This document shows positions 50,283 through 59,855 of a stretch of DNA of 64,000 nt, piece by piece. The notes beneath the pieces are model-generated. The model made no database searches, was not told the origin of the DNA, and saw nothing but the letters and a program-made list of their open reading frames with translations. The first letter of the stretch is position 1. Every line of letters begins with the position of its first letter. The translations under genes were made by a program, and so were the position numbers. The stretch spans positions 124,001 through 188,000 of the forward strand of contig JALNYT010000005.1 of NCBI GenBank assembly GCA_023229685.1, read 5' to 3'. This DNA is from Sulfuritalea sp. Lineage in GTDB: Bacteria; Pseudomonadota; Gammaproteobacteria; Burkholderiales; Rhodocyclaceae.

Positions 50283-50604
50283 AGCGGAGTCTCTCTCTGT
50301 ACGAGTCGGTCATCGATGGACCGTTTTGGACGGGAAGAGTAGTTGACGATTGCGGTCGTGTATTTGCCACGATAAGCAGGGTCATGTTATTTGTCAACCG
50401 CAAATCAAGGCGGATTTAGCCTTGAAAGACGTTGAATTGCATCCCGGCTGGATGGCCGGCTCCCGGCGGTCAAGACCGCTTCAGAGCACCGACGCCCGGT
50501 GCTGGCGCTGGGTCTTGGCAAGGATAACGACGGAACTGGGGCGCAAAGAATCGATTGAGACTCGGGGCCTGCGATCGCGAAGTCAGCGACTCTTCACTGG
50601 TGGC
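50283..50604. other. Intergenic stretch, nothing recognised
   Basis: 322 bases between two minus-strand genes. I find no convincing gene, RNA or repeat; it should contain the hemerythrin promoter. Confidence 0.4.
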
Positions 50605-50883
50605 TCATTTGTCCTGCGACGGCTGAATGTAGAAGACCATTCCGAACGCCCCGACTGAAACAACCCGATCATTGACTGTGGTGTACGAAGCGACTCCCAG
50701 GGGATGGTAGGTCGAAGCGAAGGCTGTCAAGGCTCCCAGGCCGAACACACCGGCGATTGGGCTCCGCTCGGCAACTGCGTTCCTGATCTCGGCCCGGTGC
50801 CTCTCTGGCGAGGGATTCAGCAAAAACGCCAAGGCAACAACAACCAGTGCAACGATAGCGGATACCACGGGGGTCTTGAGCAC
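50605..50883 (-). CDS. Small membrane-anchored hypothetical protein
   Basis: 92 residues from a GTG codon with GGAG eight bases upstream. One N-terminal helix (VVSAIVALVVVALAFLLNP) is followed by a short extracytoplasmic domain ending DRVVSVGAFGMVFYIQPSQ, a pattern shared by small proteins of unknown function. No function can be assigned. Confidence 0.6.
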   Translation of the reverse strand: MLKTPVVSAIVALVVVALAFLLNPSPERHRAEIRNAVAERSPIAGVFGLGALTAFASTYHPLGVASYTTVNDRVVSVGAFGMVFYIQPSQDK

Positions 50884-51065
50884 GAAAGTATCTCCGGAAG
50901 CGCCTAACAGTTATTTACCAAATCGGCCGATCTGGACTATTCAAAGTTGCAGCGCATGTTGGCGCATGGCGGCTGCTTGATTCATCGCGAGTGGGCCGGC
51001 GCTGTCTGGCCACAGACGCAATCATAGTACGCTCGGATGACGTCGGGTCGCCATTGCGCTGGAAC

Positions 51066-51410
51066 TCAGTTCCAGGGGCCGCGGAGCACCTTGCCCTCTG
51101 GCGTGTCCGACAGATTCAGGTTGATCACGAGCACGTGGCTGCCGAGCATGGCAATGCTTCCCGCGCTGCGATCATTGCCGGTGCCACTGTATTCAAAACC
51201 ATAGACGCGACGGATGCGCAAGACACCTTCGCCATCCCGGCCCAGGCTGAGCCGCTGTATGGCAACGGTGTCGTCGAGCAGCAGCAGATCTTCCGAGTTG
51301 CAGGCGGCCTTGGCCGCCGCTACGGCTTGCTCGCGCGCTTTGAGGCTGTCGAGCCACAGCCAGGCCGTAGCGGCCAGCAGCAGAAGCCCGAGAAGATCGA
51401 GAAAATCCAT
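51066..51410 (-). CDS. DUF3301-type single-helix membrane protein
   Basis: 114 residues from ATG 51410. An N-terminal membrane helix (LLGLLLLAATAWLWLDSL) is followed by KAREQAVAAAKAACNSEDLLLLDDTVAIQRLSLGRDG, the characteristic start of the DUF3301 domain, and RRVYGFEYS. Function unknown. The same frame could start at TTG 51416. Confidence 0.75.
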   Translation of the reverse strand: MDFLDLLGLLLLAATAWLWLDSLKAREQAVAAAKAACNSEDLLLLDDTVAIQRLSLGRDGEGVLRIRRVYGFEYSGTGNDRSAGSIAMLGSHVLVINLNLSDTPEGKVLRGPWN

Positions 51411-51537
51411 GCGCAAAGACTAACCGAAATCGCCGCTCCGGCCGCATTCCTGATGGCCCGATTTTCTGCACCAGGCAGCATCCGGCGTACGGGTCGATTG
51501 TGAGACACTCCACGGCCAATCAACATTCAATGCCGAC

Positions 51538-51969
51538 ATGCTCGAATTCAAGAATATTGACCTGACCAAGGAAAGCCTGGCCTCACTCTTCGTCAAGGAC
51601 GAAGTCGTCGAGGTGGCTTTTTCCAAGAGCGACGGCGAATTGCTCAGTCGCGAAGGACCCAATTGTTTTCAGGCAGGCGATGCTCTGATCACCGGCTCGA
51701 CCGGCGACCGCTGGAGCGTTTCCCGCAGTCGCTTCGACGCCAAGTACACTCCCGTGGCGCCAGTCAGGGCGGGCGAGGATGGATGCTACCAAGCCAGGCC
51801 AATCCCGGTGTTGGCCAGACAGATCGGAGAAGCATTCACGCTGGCCCGATCCTCCGGCGGCGACGTGCTGCAAGGTCAGGCGCAGGATTGGCTGCTGCAG
51901 TACGCGCCGGGCGACTTCGGCATCGTGGAGAACGCGCGGTTCAAGAAGGTTTATCGTCCGCTGGCCTAA
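51538..51969 (+). CDS. PGDYG-domain hypothetical protein
   Basis: 143 residues. The C-terminal YAPGDFGIVENARFKKVY matches the PGDYG family, and the middle (FQAGDALITGSTGDRWSVSRSRFDAKY) is an internal echo of the same fold. No catalytic residues are obvious; function unknown. It converges with and overlaps the AI-2E gene by four bases. Confidence 0.65.
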   Translation: MLEFKNIDLTKESLASLFVKDEVVEVAFSKSDGELLSREGPNCFQAGDALITGSTGDRWSVSRSRFDAKYTPVAPVRAGEDGCYQARPIPVLARQIGEAFTLARSSGGDVLQGQAQDWLLQYAPGDFGIVENARFKKVYRPLA

Positions 51970-52967
51970 ACCAGCCCGCCGTCGATCAGTTCCTGCTTGA
52001 GGTAGGCGTAATAGACCGGCGCGGCGATGACGCCCGGCAGGCCGAAGGCGGCTTCCATGACCAGCATGGCCAGCAGCAACTCCCAGGAGTGTGCGGAGAT
52101 GCGCGCGCCGACGATGCGCGCGTTGAGAAAGTATTCGAACTTGTGCACCACGACCAGGAAAACCAGCGAACCCATGGCGACTGGTGGCGAATGGGCCAGG
52201 CTGACGATGACGATGACCGTATTCGAAACCAGATTGCCGATCACCGGCAGCAGGCCGACGACAAAGGTCAGGGCGATCATGGTTTTGGTCAGCGGCAGAT
52301 GGACGCCGAGCAGAGGCAACAGTACCGCGAGGTAGATCGCGGTGAACACGGTGTTGATGGCGGCAATGCGCACCTGGGCGAAGACGATGCGGCGAAACGC
52401 ATCGGCCAGACGGCGCGCTCGCTCGGTCAGCGCCGCAGCCAGCGGCTGCGTGATCCGCTGGCCAACGACTTCACGCAGGGCCAGCATGGCGCCGATGACA
52501 AGGCCGATCAGCACATGCGCGAGGACGACTAGGGCTTCCCTGCCGATCGTCTGCATCTGGCTCGCGTGTTCGCGCAGCCAATGCACACCGGCGGTCCTGG
52601 TGCCTTCGACACTGTCGGGTACGGCGCCGATCAGCCAGTCCGGCAGCGACTGGCGGGAGTTTTCGAGCACTTCGGCCATTTTCTGCGCGAGCGCGGCGAG
52701 GCTGCCCGAATCACTTCTGAAGAAGGCGATGGTCAGCGCCGTACCGAGCACCGTGGCGCCGACGACGATCACGGCGAGGAAGAGCACGGCCGCTTGCTTT
52801 GCCCGCAGGCCGGATAGCTGCCTTTCCAGCAGCGGAGCGGTGAGGTGCACCAGTTCGTACACCAGCAAGCCCGCCAGCAATGCCGGCAGCAGATGCAGTT
52901 TGAGCACCAGAAATAGCGCCAGAGCGGCGAGGAGCCAGGAGGCCTGCTGGATGCGTTGGGCGGGCAT
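51966..52967 (-). CDS. AI-2E family transporter (PerM/YdiK type)
   Basis: 333 residues, about seven helices. The long central amphipathic region and PLLGVHLPLTKTMIALTFVVGLLPVIGNLVSNTVIV are the family signature. Members are proposed exporters of small signals or Na+/H+ antiporters; the substrate is unknown. Confidence 0.85.
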   Translation of the reverse strand: MPAQRIQQASWLLAALALFLVLKLHLLPALLAGLLVYELVHLTAPLLERQLSGLRAKQAAVLFLAVIVVGATVLGTALTIAFFRSDSGSLAALAQKMAEVLENSRQSLPDWLIGAVPDSVEGTRTAGVHWLREHASQMQTIGREALVVLAHVLIGLVIGAMLALREVVGQRITQPLAAALTERARRLADAFRRIVFAQVRIAAINTVFTAIYLAVLLPLLGVHLPLTKTMIALTFVVGLLPVIGNLVSNTVIVIVSLAHSPPVAMGSLVFLVVVHKFEYFLNARIVGARISAHSWELLLAMLVMEAAFGLPGVIAAPVYYAYLKQELIDGGLV

Positions 52968-53115
52968 GGAAGGGTTGGGCGGGTTTGGAATGCGGCTATT
53001 TTCGCCCCTGCGGGAGTTTGCTGCAATGCCAAAAGGATTGATCGCCGGTCATGGCATGATTGTCTTCGTGCGGCGAAGCTAGCCGCTCGCCGTCAGGGTA
53101 GGGTACATTTCGCCG

Positions 53116-54510
53116 ATGAGCGAAGAATTCAAGTCCGCTTCCGCCGCACTGCCAGACGCCAGGGCCGACGAGCCGCGTTCGGCGCTGACCGTCGAAATGC
53201 TCGCGGCCGCGGCCGGCGCGTCGGCCGAGGATGGCATCTGGCTCGACGTGATTCGCAAGATGGACGAGGTCTATAACGACCTGCTCCAGTATGAAGTCGC
53301 GCTGGAGGAGAAGAACGCCACGCTGGAGGATACGCAGCAGTTCATTTCTTCGGTGTTGACCTCGATGTCCGATCTGCTGATCGTCTGCAGCCGGGCCGGC
53401 GTGATCGAGAGCGTCAATGAGGCGCTGGCGTCGCTGCTCGGCGTCGATGCGGCCGGGTTGCACGGGCGGTCGGTATTCGATCTGTTCGCCGACGAAGAGT
53501 CGCGCCAGTATGCCGGGCGCCTGTTCTCCGATCAAAGCGGCCACGCCGCGGAAGATTGCGAGATGCAGCTCAAGGCCGCCAATGGCAGCGCGATTCCGGT
53601 CTCGCTCAACTGCACGCCGCGCTACAACGGCGTCGGCAAGATGCTCGGCCTGGTCATTACCGGCCGCCCGGTGGGCGAACTGCGGCGTGCCTACCAGGCG
53701 CTGCGCCGCGCCCACGAAGACCTCAAGACCACCCAGCAGCAACTGATCCATTCCGAAAAGATGGCCTCGCTGGGCCGCCTGGTGGCGGGCGTGGCGCACG
53801 AGCTGAACAATCCGATCAGCTTCGTTTACGGGAATACGGTGGTGATGAAGCGCTATGCCGATCGCATCGCGCGCTACTTGGCGGCAATTCATGGCGAGAT
53901 GCCGCGCGAGGAACGGGAGGCCCTGCGCCGCGAGTTGCATATTGACCGCCTGCTGGACGATCTGCCTTCGCTGATAGACGGCACGGTGGAAGGTGCCGAG
54001 CGGACCCGCGACATCGTCGATGCGCTGAAGCGCTTTTCGGCGACCGATCGGGACGAGCGGCGCGCTTTCGACCTGGTCGAGGTGATTGAACGTGCCGTGC
54101 AGTGGGTATGCAAGGCGACTGCCGATCAGTTCGTGGTGAACCTGAGCCTTCCCGCGTCAATCGAGGTCATGGGTTCAGCGGGCCAGGTGCAGCAAGTGGT
54201 GATGAACCTGGTGCAGAATGCCGCGGACGCCACCGAGAATTCGCGTGAGCGGCGGCTGGAGATATCCGGCCGCATCGAGGATGCCGAAGCCGTCATCGAG
54301 TTCCGCGATAGCGGCCCAGGCATTCCGGCCGAAAATCTCGACAAGCTGTTCGACCCGTTCTTCACCACGAAGCCGGTGGGGCGGGGTACCGGACTGGGGC
54401 TGGCGATCAGCTACGGCATCGTCGAACGCCATGGCGGCACGCTCGCGGTGAGCAATCATCCGAAGGGCGGCGCCTTGTTCAGCCTGCGTCTGCCGCTCGC
54501 GCAGGCGTGA
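53116..54510 (+). CDS. hoxJ: H2-signalling sensor histidine kinase HoxJ/HupT
   Basis: 464 residues, soluble. An N-terminal coiled region, one PAS domain (about 76-185), then DHp with H228 in GVAHELNNPISFVYGN, an unusually long loop, N box LVQNAADA, and GRGTGLGLAISYG. The HELNNPISFVYGN box and absence of membrane helices match HoxJ/HupT, the partners of HoxBC that modulate HoxA. It is followed directly by the hupK-like gene. Function within the H2-sensing pathway is inferred from this similarity. Confidence 0.82.
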   Translation: MSEEFKSASAALPDARADEPRSALTVEMLAAAAGASAEDGIWLDVIRKMDEVYNDLLQYEVALEEKNATLEDTQQFISSVLTSMSDLLIVCSRAGVIESVNEALASLLGVDAAGLHGRSVFDLFADEESRQYAGRLFSDQSGHAAEDCEMQLKAANGSAIPVSLNCTPRYNGVGKMLGLVITGRPVGELRRAYQALRRAHEDLKTTQQQLIHSEKMASLGRLVAGVAHELNNPISFVYGNTVVMKRYADRIARYLAAIHGEMPREEREALRRELHIDRLLDDLPSLIDGTVEGAERTRDIVDALKRFSATDRDERRAFDLVEVIERAVQWVCKATADQFVVNLSLPASIEVMGSAGQVQQVVMNLVQNAADATENSRERRLEISGRIEDAEAVIEFRDSGPGIPAENLDKLFDPFFTTKPVGRGTGLGLAISYGIVERHGGTLAVSNHPKGGALFSLRLPLAQA

Positions 54511-55481
54511 TGGCGGTGGGCATCGATCCCGGCTGCGTGCGGCTGCGGCTGGCCAGCGATAACGGCCGCATCAGCGAGGTCCGTGTCGCCAGCGAGCGTC
54601 CTGCCCTGGCGCCGCTGCTGCGCGGCCGTTCCGCGGACGAGGCGGTGCGGCTGGTGCCGCTGTTGTTTGCCTTGTGCGGCAAAGCCCAGGGACGTGCCGC
54701 GACGCTGGCCCTGGAGGCGGCGCGGGGCAGGGAATGCGCTCCGTATCTGGATCCGGCGATTCAACGCGAAGCCCTGCGCGAGCATCTCTGGCGCTGGCTG
54801 CTCGATCTTCCGGTACTGCTTGGAGACGTTGCCATGCAGAAAGAGTTTGTTGCTGCAACAGGCTGGATCGCCAGCGGGCAGCGAGACGAACTGGGTGTAC
54901 TGCTGACCAGTCCCCGGATCGAGACGATCCGTCAGCGTTTGGAAGACATGGACGATCCCGGCGACCTTGCGCCGCGCCTGCTGCCAGCGCTGGATGCGCA
55001 GACCACGCTGGCCTGGTGGCCGCGCCTGGATGCCGATTTTTGCCGCGTGCCGCATTGGCACGGTGCGGCGGCCGAAACCGGTGCCATTGCCAGGCAGCAG
55101 GGCAGGGCGAGACCGACGGCCTCGGCCTTTGCCGCGCGCTGGCTGGCGCGCCTTGAAGAACTGCGCGACTGGGCAAGCGGCAACGAGAGAGTCGGCGCTG
55201 GTGGCACGGCGAGCGCGGCGCCGCTGGGGACGGCGGCAAGCGGCCGGGCGCTGGTCGAGACCGCACGCGGCGTGCTGATGCACGAGATCGTGCTCGATGG
55301 CGACCGGATTGCCGACTACTTCATCGTTGCTCCTACCGAATGGAACTTTCATCCCCGCGGTCCGCTGGCCGGCTGGCTCATGGGGCGCGATGCCACGGAC
55401 CGGGAAGCCGCGAGCGCCTTCGCTGCCCGCGCCGTGGCAGCGCTCGATCCCTGCGTGCGCTGGGAACTGGAGTGGCTATGA
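54510..55481 (+). CDS. hupK: HupK/HoxV-like hydrogenase large-subunit-related accessory protein
   Basis: 323 residues. The C-terminal third follows the large-subunit fold (GRALVETARGVLMHEIVLDGDRIADYFIVAPTEWNFHP) and ends DPCVRWELEWL, where the second nickel cysteine is lost. No RxCGxC motif exists, so it cannot hold a NiFe site. HupK/HoxV acts as a scaffold for Fe(CN)2CO transfer, notably under oxygen. ATG overlaps the hoxJ stop (TGATG). It contains one dispersed 21-bp repeat. Confidence 0.78.
   Translation: MAVGIDPGCVRLRLASDNGRISEVRVASERPALAPLLRGRSADEAVRLVPLLFALCGKAQGRAATLALEAARGRECAPYLDPAIQREALREHLWRWLLDLPVLLGDVAMQKEFVAATGWIASGQRDELGVLLTSPRIETIRQRLEDMDDPGDLAPRLLPALDAQTTLAWWPRLDADFCRVPHWHGAAAETGAIARQQGRARPTASAFAARWLARLEELRDWASGNERVGAGGTASAAPLGTAASGRALVETARGVLMHEIVLDGDRIADYFIVAPTEWNFHPRGPLAGWLMGRDATDREAASAFAARAVAALDPCVRWELEWL
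55191..55211 (+). repeat. Dispersed 21-bp split repeat, copy 7 (inside hupK)
   Basis: GTCGGCGCTG, GTGGC, ACGGCG. Both outer blocks are perfect. It encodes VGAGGTA in a Gly/Ala linker between the two halves of the HupK-like protein. Confidence 0.6.
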
Positions 55482-57104
55482 AGGCTGGTGTGCGGTCAGG
55501 CTCAAGGCCACTGCTTCGGCGACCTTGATGCCATCGACCGCCGCCGACAGAATACCGCCTGCATAGCCGGCGCCTTCTCCGGCGGGAAACAGGCCGCGCG
55601 TGTTGAGGCTCTGGAATTCCTCGTCGCGCGTGACGCGAACCGGTGACGAGGTGCGCGTCTCGACCCCGGTCAGTAGCGCATCATCCATGGCGAAGCCGGC
55701 GATCTCGCGGCCGAAAGCCGGCAGCGACTCGCGCAGCGCAGCGACCACATAATCCGGCAGGCACAGCGCCAGATCGGTCAGGTGCACTCCGGGCGTATAG
55801 GACGGCAACACCGAGCCGAAATCGGTCGAAGGCCGGCCGGCGAGAAAGTCGCCGACCCGCTGTGCCGGCGCGCTGTAGTCGCCGCCGCCGGCCTCGAAGG
55901 CGAGGCCTTCCCAGTGCCGCTGAAAAGCGATGCCGGCCAGTGGATCGCCTTTCTCACCTTGGCCGCCCGGGAAGTCGTCAGGCGTGACGCCGACCACGAT
56001 GGCGCTGTTGGCGTTGCGTTCATTGCGGGAATACTGGCTCATGCCATTGGTGACCACCCGGCCCGGTTCCGAGGTGGCCGCCACCACGGTGCCGCCCGGG
56101 CACATGCAGAAGCTGTAGGCCGAGCGGCCGTTCTTGCAGTGGTGCACAAGTTTGTAATCCGCCGCGCCCAGCAGCGGGTTGCCGGCATTCTTGCCGAAGC
56201 GGGCGCGGTCGATCAGCGACTGCGGATGTTCGATGCGCACGCCGATCGAAAACGCCTTGGCCTCGATATGCACGCCGCGCTCATGGAGCATCTCGAAGGT
56301 GTCGCGCGCGCTGTGCCCGATCGCCAGCACGATGTGCGTGGCAGCGAGGTATTCGCCGCCGGCCAGCCGCAGTCCGCGGACCTGGCCGTGCTCGATGTCG
56401 ATATCCTCGACCCGGCTCTGGAAGCGGATCTCGCCGCCCAGCGCCTCGATTCCGGCGCGCATGTTTTCGACCATCGTCACCAGCCGGAAGGTGCCGATGT
56501 GGGGCTTGCTGACGTAAAGGATTTCCGGCGGCGCGCCGGCCTTGACGAATTCGGTCAGCACCTTGCGCCCGCGATACTGCGGATCCTTGATCTGGCTGTA
56601 GAGCTTGCCATCGGAAAAGGTGCCGGCGCCGCCTTCGCCGAACTGGACGTTGGATTCGGGATTCAGCTGTCCCTGGCGCCACAGGCCCCAGGTATCCTTG
56701 GTCCGCTCGCGCACGGACTTGCCGCGCTCCAGAACGATCGGGCGGAAGCCCATCTGTGCCAGTATGAGAGCCGCAAACAGCCCGCAGGGGCCGCTGCCGA
56801 TCACGACCGGCCGCGGCGTGGCGGGTGTCGACTCTGCCCGGGCGACGAAGTGATAGGTAGTGTCCGGTGTCGGTCCGATCTGCCGATCGTTTCTCAGCCG
56901 CGCCAGCAAGGTCTTTTCGTTCCTGACCTCGACATCGAGCGTGTAGATGAAGACGATGGCCGATGGTTTGCGGGCATCGTAACTGCGCCGAAAGATCGAA
57001 TGGCCGACAAGTTCATCCGCCGCGATCCCTAGGCGTTTGAGGATGGCTGCGTTGAGGTCGGCTTCGCTGTGATCGAGCGGCAGCTTGAGTTCGGTCAGGC
57101 GCAT
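55476..57104 (-). CDS. NAD(P)/FAD-dependent oxidoreductase, COG2509 type
   Basis: 542 residues. A small N-terminal domain (MRLTELKLPLDHSEADL and GHSIFRRSYDARK) precedes the FAD-binding VVIGSGPCGLFAALILAQMG, then ERGKSVRERTKDTWGLWRQG and FGEGGAGTFSDGKL, hallmarks of the uncharacterised COG2509 dehydrogenases. The C-terminal GLFPAGEGAGYAGGILSAAVDG closes the flavin site. The start at 57104 overlaps the phoR stop by 10 bp, so it may share the pho transcript. Confidence 0.82.
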   Translation of the reverse strand: MRLTELKLPLDHSEADLNAAILKRLGIAADELVGHSIFRRSYDARKPSAIVFIYTLDVEVRNEKTLLARLRNDRQIGPTPDTTYHFVARAESTPATPRPVVIGSGPCGLFAALILAQMGFRPIVLERGKSVRERTKDTWGLWRQGQLNPESNVQFGEGGAGTFSDGKLYSQIKDPQYRGRKVLTEFVKAGAPPEILYVSKPHIGTFRLVTMVENMRAGIEALGGEIRFQSRVEDIDIEHGQVRGLRLAGGEYLAATHIVLAIGHSARDTFEMLHERGVHIEAKAFSIGVRIEHPQSLIDRARFGKNAGNPLLGAADYKLVHHCKNGRSAYSFCMCPGGTVVAATSEPGRVVTNGMSQYSRNERNANSAIVVGVTPDDFPGGQGEKGDPLAGIAFQRHWEGLAFEAGGGDYSAPAQRVGDFLAGRPSTDFGSVLPSYTPGVHLTDLALCLPDYVVAALRESLPAFGREIAGFAMDDALLTGVETRTSSPVRVTRDEEFQSLNTRGLFPAGEGAGYAGGILSAAVDGIKVAEAVALSLTAHQPS

Positions 57105-58411
57105 GGATGTGTCGCCACAAGTCGCTGACGCGGCAGGTGCGCTGAGAAAACGCTGCCGCGGCCGATCTCCGAGCGTATCGTCAGCCACCCCTGGTGGCGC
57201 GCCAGGACATGCTTCACGATCGCCAGGCCGAGGCCGGTGCCGCCGGTAGCCGTCGAGCGCCCATTGTCGACGCGATAGAAGCGCTCCGTCAGCCGCGGGA
57301 TGTGTTCCGGCGGGATGCCAATCCCGTTATCCTCCACCGAAAAGACCGGGCAGCCATCCTCGATACGCCAGTTGAATACCAGCTTCCCGCCTTCCGGCGT
57401 GTAGCGTACCGCGTTGGATGCCAGATTGCCGAAGGCGCTTCTCAGTTCGTCGGTGCTACCACGCACCGAGCCCGCCGAGACCTCCCCGAGTTCTACCAGA
57501 TGCTTGCCACCTGAAAGCGCGGATGCCTCTTCACGCAGCGATTCCAGCAATCCCGGCATGTCCACCGTATCCTCGCGCGGCGGCTCGGTATCGTTCTCGA
57601 GCCGGGACAGCGTCAGCAGATCTTCGACCAGGCGTTCCATGCGCAGCGCCTGCTCATGCATCAGGGCGTGCTGCCGGGCCAGACCCGGCACATCGACAAC
57701 GTTCCCCGCCGCCAGCCCTTCGAGGAAGCCGACGATGACAGTCAGCGGCGTCCTCAATTCATGCGACACGTTGGCGACGAAATCGCGCCGTACCGTGTCC
57801 GCCAGTTCGATGGCCGTGATATCGCGGCTGATCAGCAGGCGGCCGGACTCGGCGAATGGAATCATCGACAGGGACAGGGTTCGCACCGGCGGCGAGGCGT
57901 TTTTGAGCACCACCGGATCGACGTTTCCTGCTTCTTTTACATAAGCCGCGAATGCCGGTTCGCGCACCAGATGCGTGATGGGCATCCCGCGGTCGCGCAC
58001 CGCGTCGATGCCGAGATGCCGCGTAGCCATCGAGTTGCACCATTCGATCCGCATCATGGTGTCGAGCAGGACAATCCCGTCGGGCAGCGCCTCGGCGGCC
58101 TGGCTGAGCCGCTCCAGGGAATCCGACAAGCGTTCGCGTCCAGCCTGCTCCTCACGGCGCAGGCGATACAGTGCGGCGAATGCATCGCCCCATTCGCCGG
58201 AGGACTCCGGCACCGCACCCGCTTTTTCCGAACGAGAGCGGTCGAGCCAGCGCGTCAGGCGCGCCAACTGGATCAAGTGGTACGCATAGGCGGACGCCAA
58301 TCCCGCGGCCAGCAGAACCCATCCCGCCACGTCGTCGACAGTGAGGCCGACCGCCAGCGCTGTCACAGCCAGCGCCAATAGGCGCAGCACCGGGGCCGCC
58401 CAGAATGGCAT
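57095..58411 (-). CDS. phoR: Phosphate regulon sensor kinase PhoR
   Basis: 438 residues. Two short N-terminal helices (PVLRLLALAVTALAVGL, GWVLLAAGLASAYAYHL), a basic linker, PAS domain (about 97-205), H217 in NVSHELRTPLTVIVGFLEG, N box LASNAVRYTPEGG and GGTGLGLAIVKHVLARH. It phosphorylates PhoB at low phosphate. Five bases separate it from phoB. Confidence 0.92.
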   Translation of the reverse strand: MPFWAAPVLRLLALAVTALAVGLTVDDVAGWVLLAAGLASAYAYHLIQLARLTRWLDRSRSEKAGAVPESSGEWGDAFAALYRLRREEQAGRERLSDSLERLSQAAEALPDGIVLLDTMMRIEWCNSMATRHLGIDAVRDRGMPITHLVREPAFAAYVKEAGNVDPVVLKNASPPVRTLSLSMIPFAESGRLLISRDITAIELADTVRRDFVANVSHELRTPLTVIVGFLEGLAAGNVVDVPGLARQHALMHEQALRMERLVEDLLTLSRLENDTEPPREDTVDMPGLLESLREEASALSGGKHLVELGEVSAGSVRGSTDELRSAFGNLASNAVRYTPEGGKLVFNWRIEDGCPVFSVEDNGIGIPPEHIPRLTERFYRVDNGRSTATGGTGLGLAIVKHVLARHQGWLTIRSEIGRGSVFSAHLPRQRLVATHPCA

Positions 58412-58416
58412 CGCGT

Positions 58417-59111
<695 letters not shown>

Positions 59112-59115
<4 letters not shown>

Positions 59116-59834
59116 GCGCTTTCGCCTTCTCCTTTGGCGTCGCGTTCGAGTTGATCCCATGTCACATGGCGGACATCCGTGCCGCGGGCGATATAGATGA
59201 TCTGTTCGGCGATATTCTTGGCGTGGTCGCCAACCCGCTCGACCGCCTTGGCGATGAACAGGATTTCCAGCGCAACGGAAATCGTGCGCGGATCCTCCAT
59301 CATGAAGGTGATCAACTGGCGCGTGATGGCCTGAAACTTCTCGTCGATCGCGACGTCGTCGCGGACGATGGCGGCGGCGCCGACCGCATCCTGTCGGGCG
59401 AAGGCATCGAGCGCGGCACGCAGCAGCCTGACCGCGATTTCCCCCATCTCGCGGATATCGGAAATGCAGGGTACCCGCCGCATCTCGTGATCGAAAACGC
59501 CCTTCGCCTTGCGCGCGATCTTGGCCGCCTTGTCGCCGCAGCGCTCGAGGTCGGTGACAATCTTGCTGATGCCCATCAGCATCCGCAGATCGCCGGCAGC
59601 CGGCTGCCGGCGCGCGATGATCAGGGCGCAGGCCTCGTCGATTCCGACTTCGTGGGCGTTTACGCGGTGATCGTCGTTTTCGATCCGCTCCATCTGTTCG
59701 AAGTCGCCGAGGCCAAAGGCCTCGACGGCGTCATGGATCTGCTGCTCGACCAGCCCGCCCATCTGCAGCACCCGCGTGCGCAGTTCGTCGAGTTCCTCGT
59801 CGAAACGCCGGGATGAATGATCACTGATTGCCAT
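59112..59834 (-). CDS. phoU: Phosphate signalling protein PhoU
   Basis: 240 residues, two PhoU four-helix repeats: FDEELDELRTRVLQMGGLVEQQI with an acidic metal motif in each half (IENDDHRVN and ERVGDHAKNIAEQIIY). It links Pst activity to PhoR and prevents signalling when phosphate is sufficient. 21 bp after pstB. Confidence 0.95.
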
Positions 59835-59855
59835 GGTGTCTCCTTGTTGGCCGCA

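Noticed and set aside
50350..50658. 102-codon plus-strand frame in the gap after the second hemerythrin
   Set aside because: No ribosome site, no family features, and it overlaps the end of the better-supported minus-strand gene at 50605.
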